Shown piece after piece: positions 29,657 to 38,463 of a stretch of DNA of 64,000 bases. Positions within the stretch are counted from its first letter, which is position 1, and every line of letters begins with the position of its first letter. Both the position numbers and the translations under genes were made by a program. This stretch comes from Microvirga puerhi (lineage in GTDB: Bacteria > Pseudomonadota > Alphaproteobacteria > Rhizobiales > Beijerinckiaceae), in assembly GCF_020089865.1 (NCBI RefSeq), contig NZ_JAIRBM010000016.1, positions 1-64,000 on the forward strand. Reading direction: 5' to 3'. The notes beneath the pieces are model-generated. The model saw only the letters and a list, made by a program, of their open reading frames with translations, did not search any database and was not told the origin of the DNA.

Positions 29657-31045
29657 TCACCAGATCCCGACGTCGTTCGCGGCTCCCCCACCGTCGCTGA
29701 CGGCTAGACCGTCCGGCTCCGCCGCTTCGGCAGGTCGCGTCGGATCCCTTAGTGCGACCCCCACCAGCGCGGGCGGACGCGGGCCGCCGGTGGCCCAGTC
29801 GAGCAGTTCGACGGTGTGGACTACCGGCCTGCCGAGGTACTGCCCGATCTGCATCATGCAGCCGATGTTGCCGGTCGCGGCGATGTCGGGATCCGTGCTG
29901 ACGATGTGATCGGCCTTCCGCTGCCCCAGCATCGCTGCCATCTCCGGCTGAAGCAGGTTGTAGGTGCCGGCCGAGCCGCAGCAGAAGTGCTTCTCGGGCA
30001 CGTCCATGACCTGGAATCCCGCTGCGCGCAGGAGCTCCCGTGGCTGTCGCGTCACCTTCTGCCCATGCTGCATCGAGCATGGATCGTGGTAGGCGACCCG
30101 GTAGGCCCTAGGCTCAACGGAACGATTCAGTCCTAATTCGACAATGATCTGGCTGACGTCGCGGGCAAGGGCAGCGATCCGGCGTGCGGGTTCCGCTAGG
30201 TCAGGATCCTGCGCGAAGAGGTGTCCGTAATCTTTCACGGAGGTTCCGCACCCCGAGGCATTGATGACGATCGCGTCCAGGCCTCCCGTTTCCATCTCTC
30301 TCGACCAGGCCATGATGGCGGCTCTGGCCGACGCCTTGGCATCAGCCTCGCGTCCCATGTGCAGGGTCAGGGAGCCGCAACAGCCGACCCCAGGGGATAC
30401 GACCACTTCGCAGCCATGGCGCTGGAGAAGCCGGATGGTGGCCCGGTTGATGTTGCCGTTCAGGACCTGTTGCGCGCAGCCGGCCAGCAGGGCGACCCGC
30501 TTGCGGCGCTGTCCTTCCGCAGGATGCACACCTGGAGCTAGGATGTCCGTATCCAGGCACGCGGGCTCGGGGATCATGGCGACCGCGGGCCGCAGCCTGG
30601 GCGGCACCAGCGAGGGCGCCGCCTTTGCCACTCTGGAAGCCCTGAGAGCCCATTCGAAGCGTTTTGGATGGGGCAGCACCTTGGCCAGCATGCCACGGAG
30701 CAGACGCTCAAGCCACGGACGCCGATGGTGATGCTCAATATGGGCGCGGGCGTGGTCGATCAAGTGGACGTAGTCGACCTTCACGGCGCAGGTCGTCATA
30801 CAGGAAAGGCAAGAGAGACAGCGGTCGAGATGGTGAACTGTCTTCGGATCCGGCGGACCACCCTTTTCGAGCATGCTCCTGATCAGGTCGATCCGGCCGC
30901 GGGGCGAGTCGTTCTCGTCCCGGGTGAGGACATAGGTCGGGCACGTATTGGTGCAGAAGCCATAGTGGACGCAGGTCTCAAGGATCCGTTTCGCCTCGGC
31001 GATTTCCGGATTGGCCAGTTGCGCCTTGCTGAAGTTGGTCCGCAT
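29657..31045 (-). CDS. GlcF-type (Fe-S)-binding protein with two CCG domains
   Basis: 462-463 aa iron-sulfur electron-transfer partner, like the GlcF subunit of glycolate oxidase. The N-terminal ferredoxin-like part has a first cluster site with Cys25, Tyr28, Cys31, Cys35-Pro: the usual second cysteine is a tyrosine (CVHYGFC). The second site, CLSCLSCMTTC, is complete. Two CCG-type domains follow (ALLAGCAQQVLN, GVGCCGSLTLHMG; YHDPCSMQHG, HFCCGSAGTYNLL). ATG 31045 is chosen because GlcF proteins start just before this point; the frame reaches 31381. First gene of the operon, followed by the VAO/PchF-type flavoprotein, so the pair likely passes electrons from an alcohol or hydroxy acid to the quinone pool. 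Confidence 0.88.
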   Translation of the reverse strand: MRTNFSKAQLANPEIAEAKRILETCVHYGFCTNTCPTYVLTRDENDSPRGRIDLIRSMLEKGGPPDPKTVHHLDRCLSCLSCMTTCAVKVDYVHLIDHARAHIEHHHRRPWLERLLRGMLAKVLPHPKRFEWALRASRVAKAAPSLVPPRLRPAVAMIPEPACLDTDILAPGVHPAEGQRRKRVALLAGCAQQVLNGNINRATIRLLQRHGCEVVVSPGVGCCGSLTLHMGREADAKASARAAIMAWSREMETGGLDAIVINASGCGTSVKDYGHLFAQDPDLAEPARRIAALARDVSQIIVELGLNRSVEPRAYRVAYHDPCSMQHGQKVTRQPRELLRAAGFQVMDVPEKHFCCGSAGTYNLLQPEMAAMLGQRKADHIVSTDPDIAATGNIGCMMQIGQYLGRPVVHTVELLDWATGGPRPPALVGVALRDPTRPAEAAEPDGLAVSDGGGAANDVGIW

Positions 31046-31241
31046 GGATGGGCCATCACCTCTCGAAAGGGCCTCGATGGGTCCGTCCTGGCGATCGATG
31101 GTGCCGAAGGGACGGAGCCGGACCAGCTTAGAAAGCGGGTGCCTGGCCCGTCTTGGCTGAGAGCGCAATTCGAATTGGCTGGCGGCGCAACCCCATGTAT
31201 CGTTGCTTGCCCGGCGAACCATTTGTCTTGAGATCCGAGGG

Positions 31242-32192
31242 GTGCAGGAGTTGGCGGCCAGTACTTGGTCGACGGATACTGTTGGAACCAGCGAGGGATT
31301 CTCGTACTGGCACGAGGCCGTCTGCCAGGCGGTTCTCAACGTTTCCACCGAAGCCCCGTGCGCCGGCTTCCGGGCCAGCATTTCCGGTCATAGCCTCGAC
31401 GGTCTTCGGTTCGCCTGCTTTGCCGCGGATGCGCACGAGATCGTCCGGAGCCGGAGTCACATCGCCCGCTCCGTGGACGAGCACTACCTCGTCAGCTTTC
31501 AGATCCACGGGCGGAGCCAGATATCCCAAGCCGACGAGGCCTTCATCCTCGAGCCCGGCGAGATCGCGATCCTTGATGGGCAGCGGCCCTTTCGCGTCAG
31601 CTTCCCGACCCAGGTTCAGCGTGTGCTCGCCGTGATGCCCCGCACACTGCTGGAGAGACGGGCACCCTGGCTCCGGAAGGGCACGATCCGTAAGATCGGC
31701 TCGGATTCCCCCTACGCAGATCTGGCCCGGCGGCATCTCCTCCAGCTTGCGCTCCGCGAGGAGACACCGGACACAAGCGAGGCATCGCTTCTCACGGAGA
31801 ATCTCTGCAACCTGCTGGCACTGGCGACCGCCAGGGATCCCGGATCGAGTGAAAGACTCGCGGATATCCAGCACCAGCAGGTGCTGGCCTTCTGCCAGCA
31901 ACACCTCGCAGACCCGAACCTTGCGCCCGCGATGGTCGCAGCCCACTGCCGTATCTCAGTCCGCACGGTTCACCTGCGCTTCGAGCGGATCGGCCAGAGT
32001 TTCGGCCGGTGGGTGGTTGAGAACAGACTTGAAGCCTGCCGGAGGGATCTGCGTGATCCGCTTCAGTCCTCCTGCGGGATCTCAGAGATCGCCTACCGGT
32101 GGGGTTTTAGCGATCTCTCACACTTCAACAGGGCGTTCCGCAACAGGTTCGGCATGACTCCCCGCGAGTGGCGTGCCAGCGCAGAAGTTTGA
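31242..32192 (+). CDS. AraC family transcriptional regulator (FeaR-like)
   Basis: About 316 aa from the chosen GTG (the frame opens at TTG 31203; TTG 31251 is also possible). The N-terminal AraC-binding-like-2 domain (about 1-175; SYWHEAVCQAVLNV, LDGLRFACFAADAHEIVRS, EDEHYLV-type block) precedes two helix-turn-helix motifs: LAPAMVAAHCRISVRTVHLRF and ISEIAYRWGFSDLSHFNRAF, ending RFGMTPREWR. FeaR in E. coli controls aromatic amine/aldehyde oxidation. It is divergent from the Fe-S/flavoprotein operon and so probably its activator, with an aromatic alcohol or acid as likely inducer (inference). Confidence 0.88.
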   Translation: MQELAASTWSTDTVGTSEGFSYWHEAVCQAVLNVSTEAPCAGFRASISGHSLDGLRFACFAADAHEIVRSRSHIARSVDEHYLVSFQIHGRSQISQADEAFILEPGEIAILDGQRPFRVSFPTQVQRVLAVMPRTLLERRAPWLRKGTIRKIGSDSPYADLARRHLLQLALREETPDTSEASLLTENLCNLLALATARDPGSSERLADIQHQQVLAFCQQHLADPNLAPAMVAAHCRISVRTVHLRFERIGQSFGRWVVENRLEACRRDLRDPLQSSCGISEIAYRWGFSDLSHFNRAFRNRFGMTPREWRASAEV

Positions 32193-32459
32193 ACGGCATC
32201 CAGAGCCCCGACTTTAACGGATCGGGTAGGTGAACGAGTGAACCAACGTTGAGAAGGTCCGGAACGGGTCAGGCAGTGCCGAGCCTCTGCACGCCATGAG
32301 CGTCGGCCAAAACCGAACAAGCAGACCGATCAACCGTACGGCCGCGCTAGCTACCTCCCAAGGCGAATTGCCGGGACGCACTCGGCCTCGTCATAGTGAC
32401 AAGGACGGGTTTCAGCACTCGCTCGATGCGAACTGACAGTCTCTCGTCAGGAGAGAATC
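32193..32459. other. intergenic stretch with a short dispersed repeat
   Basis: No gene. It contains the 23-bp word at 32254-32276, which recurs with two differences at 47573-47595. Confidence 0.45.
32254..32276. repeat. 23-bp intergenic repeat, copy 1
   Basis: Begins AAGGTCCGGAACGGGTCA; matches 21 of 23 bases with the word at 47573-47595, also intergenic and on the same strand. Similar motifs occur in degenerate intergenic DNA of Methylobacteriaceae-type genomes (recollection, unchecked). Confidence 0.5.
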
Positions 32460-32870
32460 ATGGACATTGACTGTCTCCACCACGTGGCTCTCCCGTGTTC
32501 CGATCTGGAGCGCTCCCGGCGCTTCTATCAGGAGGTCTTCGGCTTAGTGGAAATTCCCCGCCCTGCCCTTCCAGTGGCTGGAGCTTGGTTTCGGATCGGC
32601 AATCACCAGGAATTGCATTTGGTCGTTGGTGATCCGCACACAACGTTCCGGGGCACGAAAGGAATGGATAGCAATGACATCCACTTTGCCGTTCGAGTGA
32701 AAGACTACCGAGAGGTTCTGGATGCGCTCAAGGCCAAAGGATACCGCGAGAACGCGCACCCAAATGACCCCATGAGCATCAGGACCTCGATGCGTGTGGG
32801 ATACCCGCAGATCTACATCCTTGATCCAGACCGCAATATCATTGAAATCAATGCCGTGAGCACCGGCTGA
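32460..32870 (+). CDS. VOC family protein (glyoxalase/dioxygenase fold)
   Basis: 136 aa vicinal-oxygen-chelate protein with two beta-alpha-beta-beta-beta units. Metal-site candidates: His8 in LHHVALPCSDLERSRRFYQ, His in NQ/ELHLVVGD, and a Glu in RNIIEINA near the C-terminus; DIHFAVRVKDY opens the second half. The ATG follows AGGAGAGAAT. Members include glyoxalases, fosfomycin-type thiol transferases and dioxygenases; nothing here decides which. It stands alone. Confidence 0.85.
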   Translation: MDIDCLHHVALPCSDLERSRRFYQEVFGLVEIPRPALPVAGAWFRIGNHQELHLVVGDPHTTFRGTKGMDSNDIHFAVRVKDYREVLDALKAKGYRENAHPNDPMSIRTSMRVGYPQIYILDPDRNIIEINAVSTG

Positions 32871-33043
32871 CAGACCTCGAACTGTCACGACGCGCACAGG
32901 GATCCTCTACCGGCAGAGATGAGCGCCGCTGTCATGCGACGGTAATCCACCGGAGCTTCGGCAAACGCACCGCGTGTTTGGTGAAACTCACCAACGTCCG
33001 TGACTAGTTCTAGAACCTTCGCTTCGACGCAGCACACACCGCT

Positions 33044-33880
33044 TTATTTGGCCTGGACGACAAGGCTCGCCAACGTCACCCGTCCGTCGGACGTGTAGTG
33101 GTTGACGTGTTCCGTGGCGAGACATTGGCCAGCCTGATACACTTTCACTTCCGCAATGGACCCGATGCTCTCCAGGTCAGCGATGATAAAGTCGCGCTCG
33201 ACATTCGTGTCAGAATCCGTGGCGTGGGTGATTTGAAATGTCAGGCGTGTCAGGGAAAGACCCGTATCCCTCGTGCCTGCTCCGACCCAGAGAACACGTT
33301 CGTCATCGGGCGGACGGTCGGTATTCAGCCAGAAGCTTGCGGATCCCCCTGCCCATGTGTTCTCGGCCCGCACGAGGCCCAAGGACCAGAACCGTACGTG
33401 ATGGCGCTTCCGGGGACTGTTGCCGATCGCCTTCTGAAACCCGACGTCCTGGCCACGTCCGAACAGATAGAGGGTACTGAACGGGGCAGTTGGATATGGC
33501 GAGTTAAACACGAATGCTCGAACCATGCCCCAGGAGCTTACCAAGCCCAGTCGGTCGGCTTCTGACCAGCCAAGAGCTGCAAAGGCCGCGCGAAGCTGTG
33601 CGAGTGTTCCCACGAGCGCCACATTGACGGGATCACCCGGCAGCCCATCGCCTGTTGTTGTGAAGCTGGGCACCCGCTTCCGATGAAGGAGCTTGAGGCC
33701 CATGCGAATGATCCATGGGAGAATGACATAGGCACCGATGGCATAAGTGAGGCTCACGGCCAGAATCCATGGCAGCCTTCGGTCCGCCGTTTCAAAGACC
33801 ACAAAAACAATTAGCCAGACAGAGAAAATGCCCAACCCAAGGACGACGAGGCGTTGCAGGAGGCGGTTCAGCAATCTCAT
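33044..33880 (-). CDS. membrane-anchored LssY-C-terminal-domain protein
   Basis: 278 aa. Two membrane helices near the N-terminus (about 10-60) are followed by a soluble LssY_C-type domain: DPVNVALVGTLAQLRAAFAALGWSEAD, PFSTLYLFGRGQDVGFQKAI and SPRKRHHVRFW. ATG 33880 overlaps the preceding stop as ATGA, so the two genes are translationally coupled. LssY_C domains are often attached to PAP2 phosphatases in lipid or secretion contexts; here the domain stands alone. Function unknown. Confidence 0.8.
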   Translation of the reverse strand: MRLLNRLLQRLVVLGLGIFSVWLIVFVVFETADRRLPWILAVSLTYAIGAYVILPWIIRMGLKLLHRKRVPSFTTTGDGLPGDPVNVALVGTLAQLRAAFAALGWSEADRLGLVSSWGMVRAFVFNSPYPTAPFSTLYLFGRGQDVGFQKAIGNSPRKRHHVRFWSLGLVRAENTWAGGSASFWLNTDRPPDDERVLWVGAGTRDTGLSLTRLTFQITHATDSDTNVERDFIIADLESIGSIAEVKVYQAGQCLATEHVNHYTSDGRVTLASLVVQAK

Positions 33881-34185
33881 GATCCGAGCTCCGTCATGAT
33901 CGATGCATCGGTGAACCGGCACTCCATGAGGATGCCCCTCACGACGTCACGATCGATGCGCTTGCCCCGTTGACCCATCCATTGGATGGCCTTTGCATCA
34001 TTGGCCGAGAACTTCTTGTCTGGCGGTGGCACGGTATTACTGTCGAGCAGCTGATCAGTCGCTAGCCTGGACGTGACCTGAATCTTTCCCAAAGACGTAA
34101 ATGGCCTATCGCTTTCCAGCGCCGAAACGGGATCTGTGGTGATCGACGAACCAAGGGCGACGAGATAACGATAACGGCGCATCAA
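33877..34185 (-). CDS. hypothetical protein coupled to the LssY_C gene
   Basis: 102 aa, soluble, no recognised domain. The N-terminus MMRRYRYLVALGSS has a weakly hydrophobic region that could be a poor signal peptide. Its TGA overlaps the ATG of the membrane LssY_C gene (ATGA), which is the main support for it being real. Function unknown. Confidence 0.6.
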   Translation of the reverse strand: MMRRYRYLVALGSSITTDPVSALESDRPFTSLGKIQVTSRLATDQLLDSNTVPPPDKKFSANDAKAIQWMGQRGKRIDRDVVRGILMECRFTDASIMTELGS

Positions 34186-34404
34186 GATGACTCCCGAACG
34201 AGGATGCCAGCCTCATCCTGGACTGCGGCCGGCCCGGTGCGTCCAGGTCCCAAGGCAGAATAGTACCGCGCAAGCGTCAGGGCCACCTAGTAAAACCTTA
34301 AAACTGCCAGGGGTAGATCCTAGAACACTCGGAGAGCTCCACCGCTTGTTTTGGACAAACGCACCTGTCACGGCACTTTTTGGGTTTCTGACATATGACG
34401 CGAC

Positions 34405-36675
34405 CTAAGCGTTGACAGGCTTGATGAAGTACTCGGATTTGGCGGTAATCTCATCCAGGGATGCCTGGATCGTACAGACAACCCCTGTGGGCTCATACCG
34501 AAGATCCACGGTGGCTCCGAGGGTCTGGGCCAAGTTGCGCTCAATCAGTCGTGTTCCGAATCCCTTTCGGGCCGGGATCGAGACCGTAGGGCCGCCCCGC
34601 TCCTGCCAGCAAAGAAAGAATTCATCGTGTTCCACGCTCCAGGTAATCAATACCGAGCCCGAAGGGATCATCAGCGCTCCATACTTGCTGGCATTTGTCG
34701 CCAGCTCATGAACAGCCATGGCAAGCGCCAGCGTCGCACTCGGGGAGAGATAAAGAGCCGGTCCCGCCATCGTCACCCGCTCTGGTCCCAGCCGCAGATA
34801 CGGCTCGACAACCTCGGCCAGCACCGCCCGAAGCTCGGCCCCCTCCCACTTCTCCCGCGTCAGCACATCATGCGCCTTGGCGAGCGCGAACAGACGCCCC
34901 TCGAACGTCTCGCGCGTTTCGCGGCTAGCGTGCTCTGCTTTCAGGGTCTGGTTCGCCAACGCCTGCACTGTGGTCAATGTGTTCTTGACTCGGTGATTCA
35001 GCTCGTTGATCAGCAGTCGCTGATGCTCCTCGGCGCGGCGTTGCTCGGTGCGATCGCGCAGAACCTTGACGAAGCCTATGGTCTCGCCTGAATCGTTCTT
35101 CAGCTGCGTCATCTCACCGCTGGCCCAGAAGCGTTCACCATTCTCGCGTCGGTGCCAGCGTTCATCGGTGCCGGCACCTGCGTTAAGCGCACATTCCATT
35201 TCCCTTTCGATCTTCCCTGCCGCGATATCCTCGGGGGTAAAGAACCGCTCGGTCGACTGGCCGAGCATCTCGTCCTCGCTCCAGCCCAACACCTTGGTTG
35301 CGCCCTTGCTCCAGTTCGTGATCCTGCCGCTCAGATCGGTGGTGATGATGGCGTAATCGGACGCACTGTTCATGATCTGGCGTTGCCGCGTTTCGTTCTC
35401 GCGTGCCGAACGCTCGGCCTCCTTGCGCTCGGTGATGTCGATCACGGAACCAACATAGCCGAGAAACTCGTCATCCGGACCGAACCGCGGCGCAGCGGCG
35501 TCGATAGCCCAGCGGTAGATGCCATCGGCGCGGCGGAGACGGTATTCGAGCCGGAACGACTCGTGCCTGACATTGGCGGCGATGAATATTTCGCCGGACC
35601 AGCCGCGATCATCCGGATGCACTGCATCAAGCCAGCCGAAGCCCAAACCGGTCTCGGGTGCCTGGCCGGTGAATGTGTACCAGGAGCGCGAGAGGTATGT
35701 GCAGGTTCCGTCCGGGTCAGTGACCCAAATCATGACGGGCGAGTTGTCGGCAAGATTCCGGAAACGGATTTCGCTCTCGCGCAGCGCGGTTTCAGCCTGC
35801 CTACGATCGGTGATGTCGGTCGCGACCCCCGGAAACCGCCATGGCTTCCCGCTATCGTCATAGAGGCACTCGCCTCTTGCCTCGATCCAACGGATCGTGC
35901 CGTCCTTCTGAAGCAGGCGATACTCCTGGGTGTACTTTTCTCCGGTGGCGATGGTGCGGGCTATCTCCTCTGCGACGCGCGCTCGATCGTCGGGATGAAC
36001 GCCCGCGAGGTAGGCAGCCGGGGAGGTGCCCGTCTCGCTCTTCTCGGGGTCGACCGAGAACATGGTGGCGAACCGTGCATCCGAATAGAAGGTGTCCGTC
36101 TGGAGATTCCAGTCCCAGGTGCCAACCATGCCGGAAGCCTTGAGGGCATACGACAGACGCTCCTGGGTTCTCGCCAGCACCCGTTGCGCCAGAACCTGCT
36201 GTGTCGTTTCGATACATGCGCAAAACATGCCAGCCACCTGGCCGCGCTCATCACGCACAGGTGTATAGGAGAATGCGAAGTGCGTTTCCTCCGCATAGCC
36301 ATTGCGGTGCATGGTGAACTGGATGTCGTCCATGTGCGTCGCCTCGCCCGCATAGGCTCGGTCGAGGATCGGCCCCACTGTGTCCATGATGTCGAACCAC
36401 ACCCGCTCGAAGGCTTGCCCGAGCGCCGCTGGGTGACGCTGACCACACATCGATGCGTAGCCGTCGTTATAGAGCATGATCCGATCTGGTCCCCAAGCGA
36501 TGAACATGGGCTGGCGCGAGCCGAGCATCACGGCGACGAGTGTGCGAAGCGACAGCGACCATGTCTCGGGCGGGCCGAGGGGCGACGTCGACCAGTCGTA
36601 GGTGCGCATGAGGGCGCCCATCTCGCCGCCGCCTGCGAGAAAGTCAGGGCTGCGTAAAGGCGACATTCTGCCCAT
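34405..36675 (-). CDS. multi-PAS HWE-family sensor histidine kinase
   Basis: 756 aa, no membrane segment, so probably a cytoplasmic sensor. Three to four PAS/PAC units run from about residue 15 to 540 (for example GTWDWNLQTDTFYSD..., VHPDDRARV, RWIEARGECLYDDSGKPWRFPGVATDITDR; then SDYAIITTDLSGRITNWSKGA). The kinase region has ELNHRVKNTLTTVQALA with phospho-acceptor His561, VHELATNASKYGAL as N-box and FLCWQERGGP: the HWE signature, without a classical F box. ATG 36675 follows GGAG; the longer frame is shadow. No response regulator is adjacent. A ParD-like gene overlaps its start. Confidence 0.9.
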   Translation of the reverse strand: MGRMSPLRSPDFLAGGGEMGALMRTYDWSTSPLGPPETWSLSLRTLVAVMLGSRQPMFIAWGPDRIMLYNDGYASMCGQRHPAALGQAFERVWFDIMDTVGPILDRAYAGEATHMDDIQFTMHRNGYAEETHFAFSYTPVRDERGQVAGMFCACIETTQQVLAQRVLARTQERLSYALKASGMVGTWDWNLQTDTFYSDARFATMFSVDPEKSETGTSPAAYLAGVHPDDRARVAEEIARTIATGEKYTQEYRLLQKDGTIRWIEARGECLYDDSGKPWRFPGVATDITDRRQAETALRESEIRFRNLADNSPVMIWVTDPDGTCTYLSRSWYTFTGQAPETGLGFGWLDAVHPDDRGWSGEIFIAANVRHESFRLEYRLRRADGIYRWAIDAAAPRFGPDDEFLGYVGSVIDITERKEAERSARENETRQRQIMNSASDYAIITTDLSGRITNWSKGATKVLGWSEDEMLGQSTERFFTPEDIAAGKIEREMECALNAGAGTDERWHRRENGERFWASGEMTQLKNDSGETIGFVKVLRDRTEQRRAEEHQRLLINELNHRVKNTLTTVQALANQTLKAEHASRETRETFEGRLFALAKAHDVLTREKWEGAELRAVLAEVVEPYLRLGPERVTMAGPALYLSPSATLALAMAVHELATNASKYGALMIPSGSVLITWSVEHDEFFLCWQERGGPTVSIPARKGFGTRLIERNLAQTLGATVDLRYEPTGVVCTIQASLDEITAKSEYFIKPVNA

Positions 36676-36850
36676 CGTGATTGCTCCGGTCCTGGCTCTG
36701 CTCCACAGCGCGATCCTGCTCGTCGAGCAGACGAAGGGCTGCGCGCACCACCTCGCTGGCGCTGCGATAGCGCCCACTGGCAACCTTGGCACTGATGAAG
36801 CCGGTGAGCTCGGGGGTGAGGGAGACGTTCAGGCTTGATTTCGATGGCAC
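36644..36850 (-). CDS. ParD-like antitoxin, orphan and probably truncated
   Basis: 68 aa from a GTG start with AGGGA upstream. Residues 1-48 match the ribbon-helix-helix DNA-binding part of ParD-type antitoxins: LNVSLTPELTGFISAKVASGRYRSASEVVRAALRLLDEQ. After that the sequence (RSNHDGQNVAF) differs from the usual ParD tail and overlaps the start of the histidine kinase by about 32 bp. No ParE toxin follows or precedes it in any frame. It may be a vestige or act as a DNA-binding regulator of its neighbour. Confidence 0.65.
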   Translation of the reverse strand: MPSKSSLNVSLTPELTGFISAKVASGRYRSASEVVRAALRLLDEQDRAVEQSQDRSNHDGQNVAFTQP

Positions 36851-37353
36851 CGTGCTTGTTCCCTGTCAGGTAGCAATAATTGCCACCCACCCAGTCAAGT
36901 TCCAGCTCACGATCTCAAGCTATAGGGGATCAGAAAAATCTTCCTGGCCGCCTCTGAAAAGTTGGCGGCTCGCCAGGCCGTCCACGTTCCTCCATTCCGA
37001 AGTCGGAATAGCAGTACTCGCGCGGAATTTATTGAATGCATTGACAAAGGTGTCTGCAAATTCGGTATTGGTCTTGCACCGTGAGCCCATCCCCTTGCCA
37101 AGGCCGTGTAGATAGGCTTGGCACAAGTCGCTGCCCGTTTTCTAAGGCAACTTTGAACTACCCTGGTCTCAATTTCTGAGAATGATTGACCGCCAAGCTA
37201 GAACCAAAAGGGAATTTACTGCCTGCTATGTAGTGGTGCTTTACGAAAGGCCATACTTTTTGTCGAGCACGTATAGATCAACCACTTGGCTAAATTCGGA
37301 TCCCTGGCGGAAGTCGTTCAGTACTGTGGTGACAATCCCGCCGCGAGGAACAC
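36851..37353. other. intergenic stretch, no supported gene
   Basis: Short minus-strand frames at 36907-37126 encode no recognisable family (in particular, not ParE). Lower GC than the flanks. I see no supported feature. Confidence 0.4.
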
Positions 37354-38211
37354 TCACGACTTTCCGGGACGGCCGCTGCGATCGGACAAGGCGGCACCGA
37401 TCTGTTGTACCAGTTCCGCGATGAGGCCGGTGCTCTCCCAGGCATAGATAGAAGCCATGATCGGAGTTTCATCGCCGAATTGCGTAGAAGACCTGACGTG
37501 GCGCCCGAGCGTCGCGGCAACCGGGAGGAGCGTTATGCCGAGGCCGCCTTCGACGGCGACGAGCACGTTGTTGAGGCTGCTGCCCGAAAAAGCGACGTAC
37601 CAATGGCGGCGCTCACGCTCGATGCGTTCGAACATGGTTTCGCGGTAAAGACCGCCGGGAGGGAAGGTCACAAGGGGGATAGGATCTGGCCAGTCCTCGA
37701 GAGCATCCCTGCTCTCAAACCAGCCTATGGCTTCGGGGAAGCTTGCCCGGCAATCGTTGCTGGGTGTCGGCTCCTTGACGACAACGATGTCGAACTCGCC
37801 GCCACGGTAACGCCGGGTCAAGTCGCGGCTCAGTCCAGCGCTGACGTCCAGACGGATCTCCGGGTGGCGCTTGGCAAACTCGCCGAAAAGTCGGGCCATG
37901 GGGCGGCTGAAGACATCTTCCGGAAGCCCGATGTGAATGGGCGACGTGCCGGCCGGATTGCCTAATGCCGCTGTCGCCTCGTTCTGGAGCGTCATGATCC
38001 GGCGGGCATATCCGAGAAGGCGCTCTCCCGCGGCGGAGGGGCGAATGGGACGAGCGTCCCGATCCAACAACGTCTGTCCGACGGCTTCCTCAAGCCGGGC
38101 CAACTGCTGACTCAAGGTCGACTGAGTCATATGCAAACGTTCAGCCGCCTTGGTAAAGCCTCCCGCTTCAACGATTGAAATAAAGCTTCGCAACAAGCGT
38201 GGGTCGAGCAT
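37354..38211 (-). CDS. LysR family transcriptional regulator
   Basis: 285 aa. The N-terminal winged helix-turn-helix is at about 1-60 (LLRSFISIVEAGGFTKAAERLHMTQSTLSQQLARLEEAVG) with the co-inducer domain after about 90 (IHIGLPEDVFSRPMARL). It is divergent from the amidohydrolase gene, the usual arrangement for a LysR activator and its target, and a perfect 7-bp inverted repeat lies in the gap (38261-38287). The inducer is probably the amidohydrolase substrate or product (inference). Confidence 0.92.
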   Translation of the reverse strand: MLDPRLLRSFISIVEAGGFTKAAERLHMTQSTLSQQLARLEEAVGQTLLDRDARPIRPSAAGERLLGYARRIMTLQNEATAALGNPAGTSPIHIGLPEDVFSRPMARLFGEFAKRHPEIRLDVSAGLSRDLTRRYRGGEFDIVVVKEPTPSNDCRASFPEAIGWFESRDALEDWPDPIPLVTFPPGGLYRETMFERIERERRHWYVAFSGSSLNNVLVAVEGGLGITLLPVAATLGRHVRSSTQFGDETPIMASIYAWESTGLIAELVQQIGAALSDRSGRPGKS

Positions 38212-38260
38212 CAGCCACTCGTCGGTTCGCTGGATTTTGCATTTAGATAATCAATAATAG

Positions 38261-38287
38261 CCATCTGAACATTTAATTTCCAGATGG
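38261..38287. promoter_or_regulatory. inverted repeat between LysR and amidohydrolase genes
   Basis: CCATCTG at 38261-38267 and its exact reverse complement CAGATGG at 38281-38287, separated by 13 AT-rich bases. It lies 50 bp upstream of the lysR start and about 175 bp before the amidohydrolase. Good candidate for the LysR recognition site, although the arms are longer than the classic T-N11-A box. Confidence 0.5.
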
Positions 38288-38463
38288 AGTAAGCAGCCAC
38301 TATCCTCTGGATGTTGCAGCAAAGAATCCTTGACGGTCTAAGGGGATCTCCTTGAGGGGGGCAACCGGCAGGCGCCTTGTAGCGGCCAAGCCGGAATTCG
38401 GCAGCCAACGCAAGCTCAAATGGCGCCTATCACACCTCAACGAGAAGCAAAGAGGAGCGACCC

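Noticed and set aside
35152..36657. 501-codon plus-strand open frame
   Set aside because: Antisense to the PAS/HWE histidine kinase; no family motif, and composition is what GC-rich antisense frames give.
36907..37126. possible ParE toxin next to the ParD-like gene
   Set aside because: Neither frame shows ParE/RelE features.
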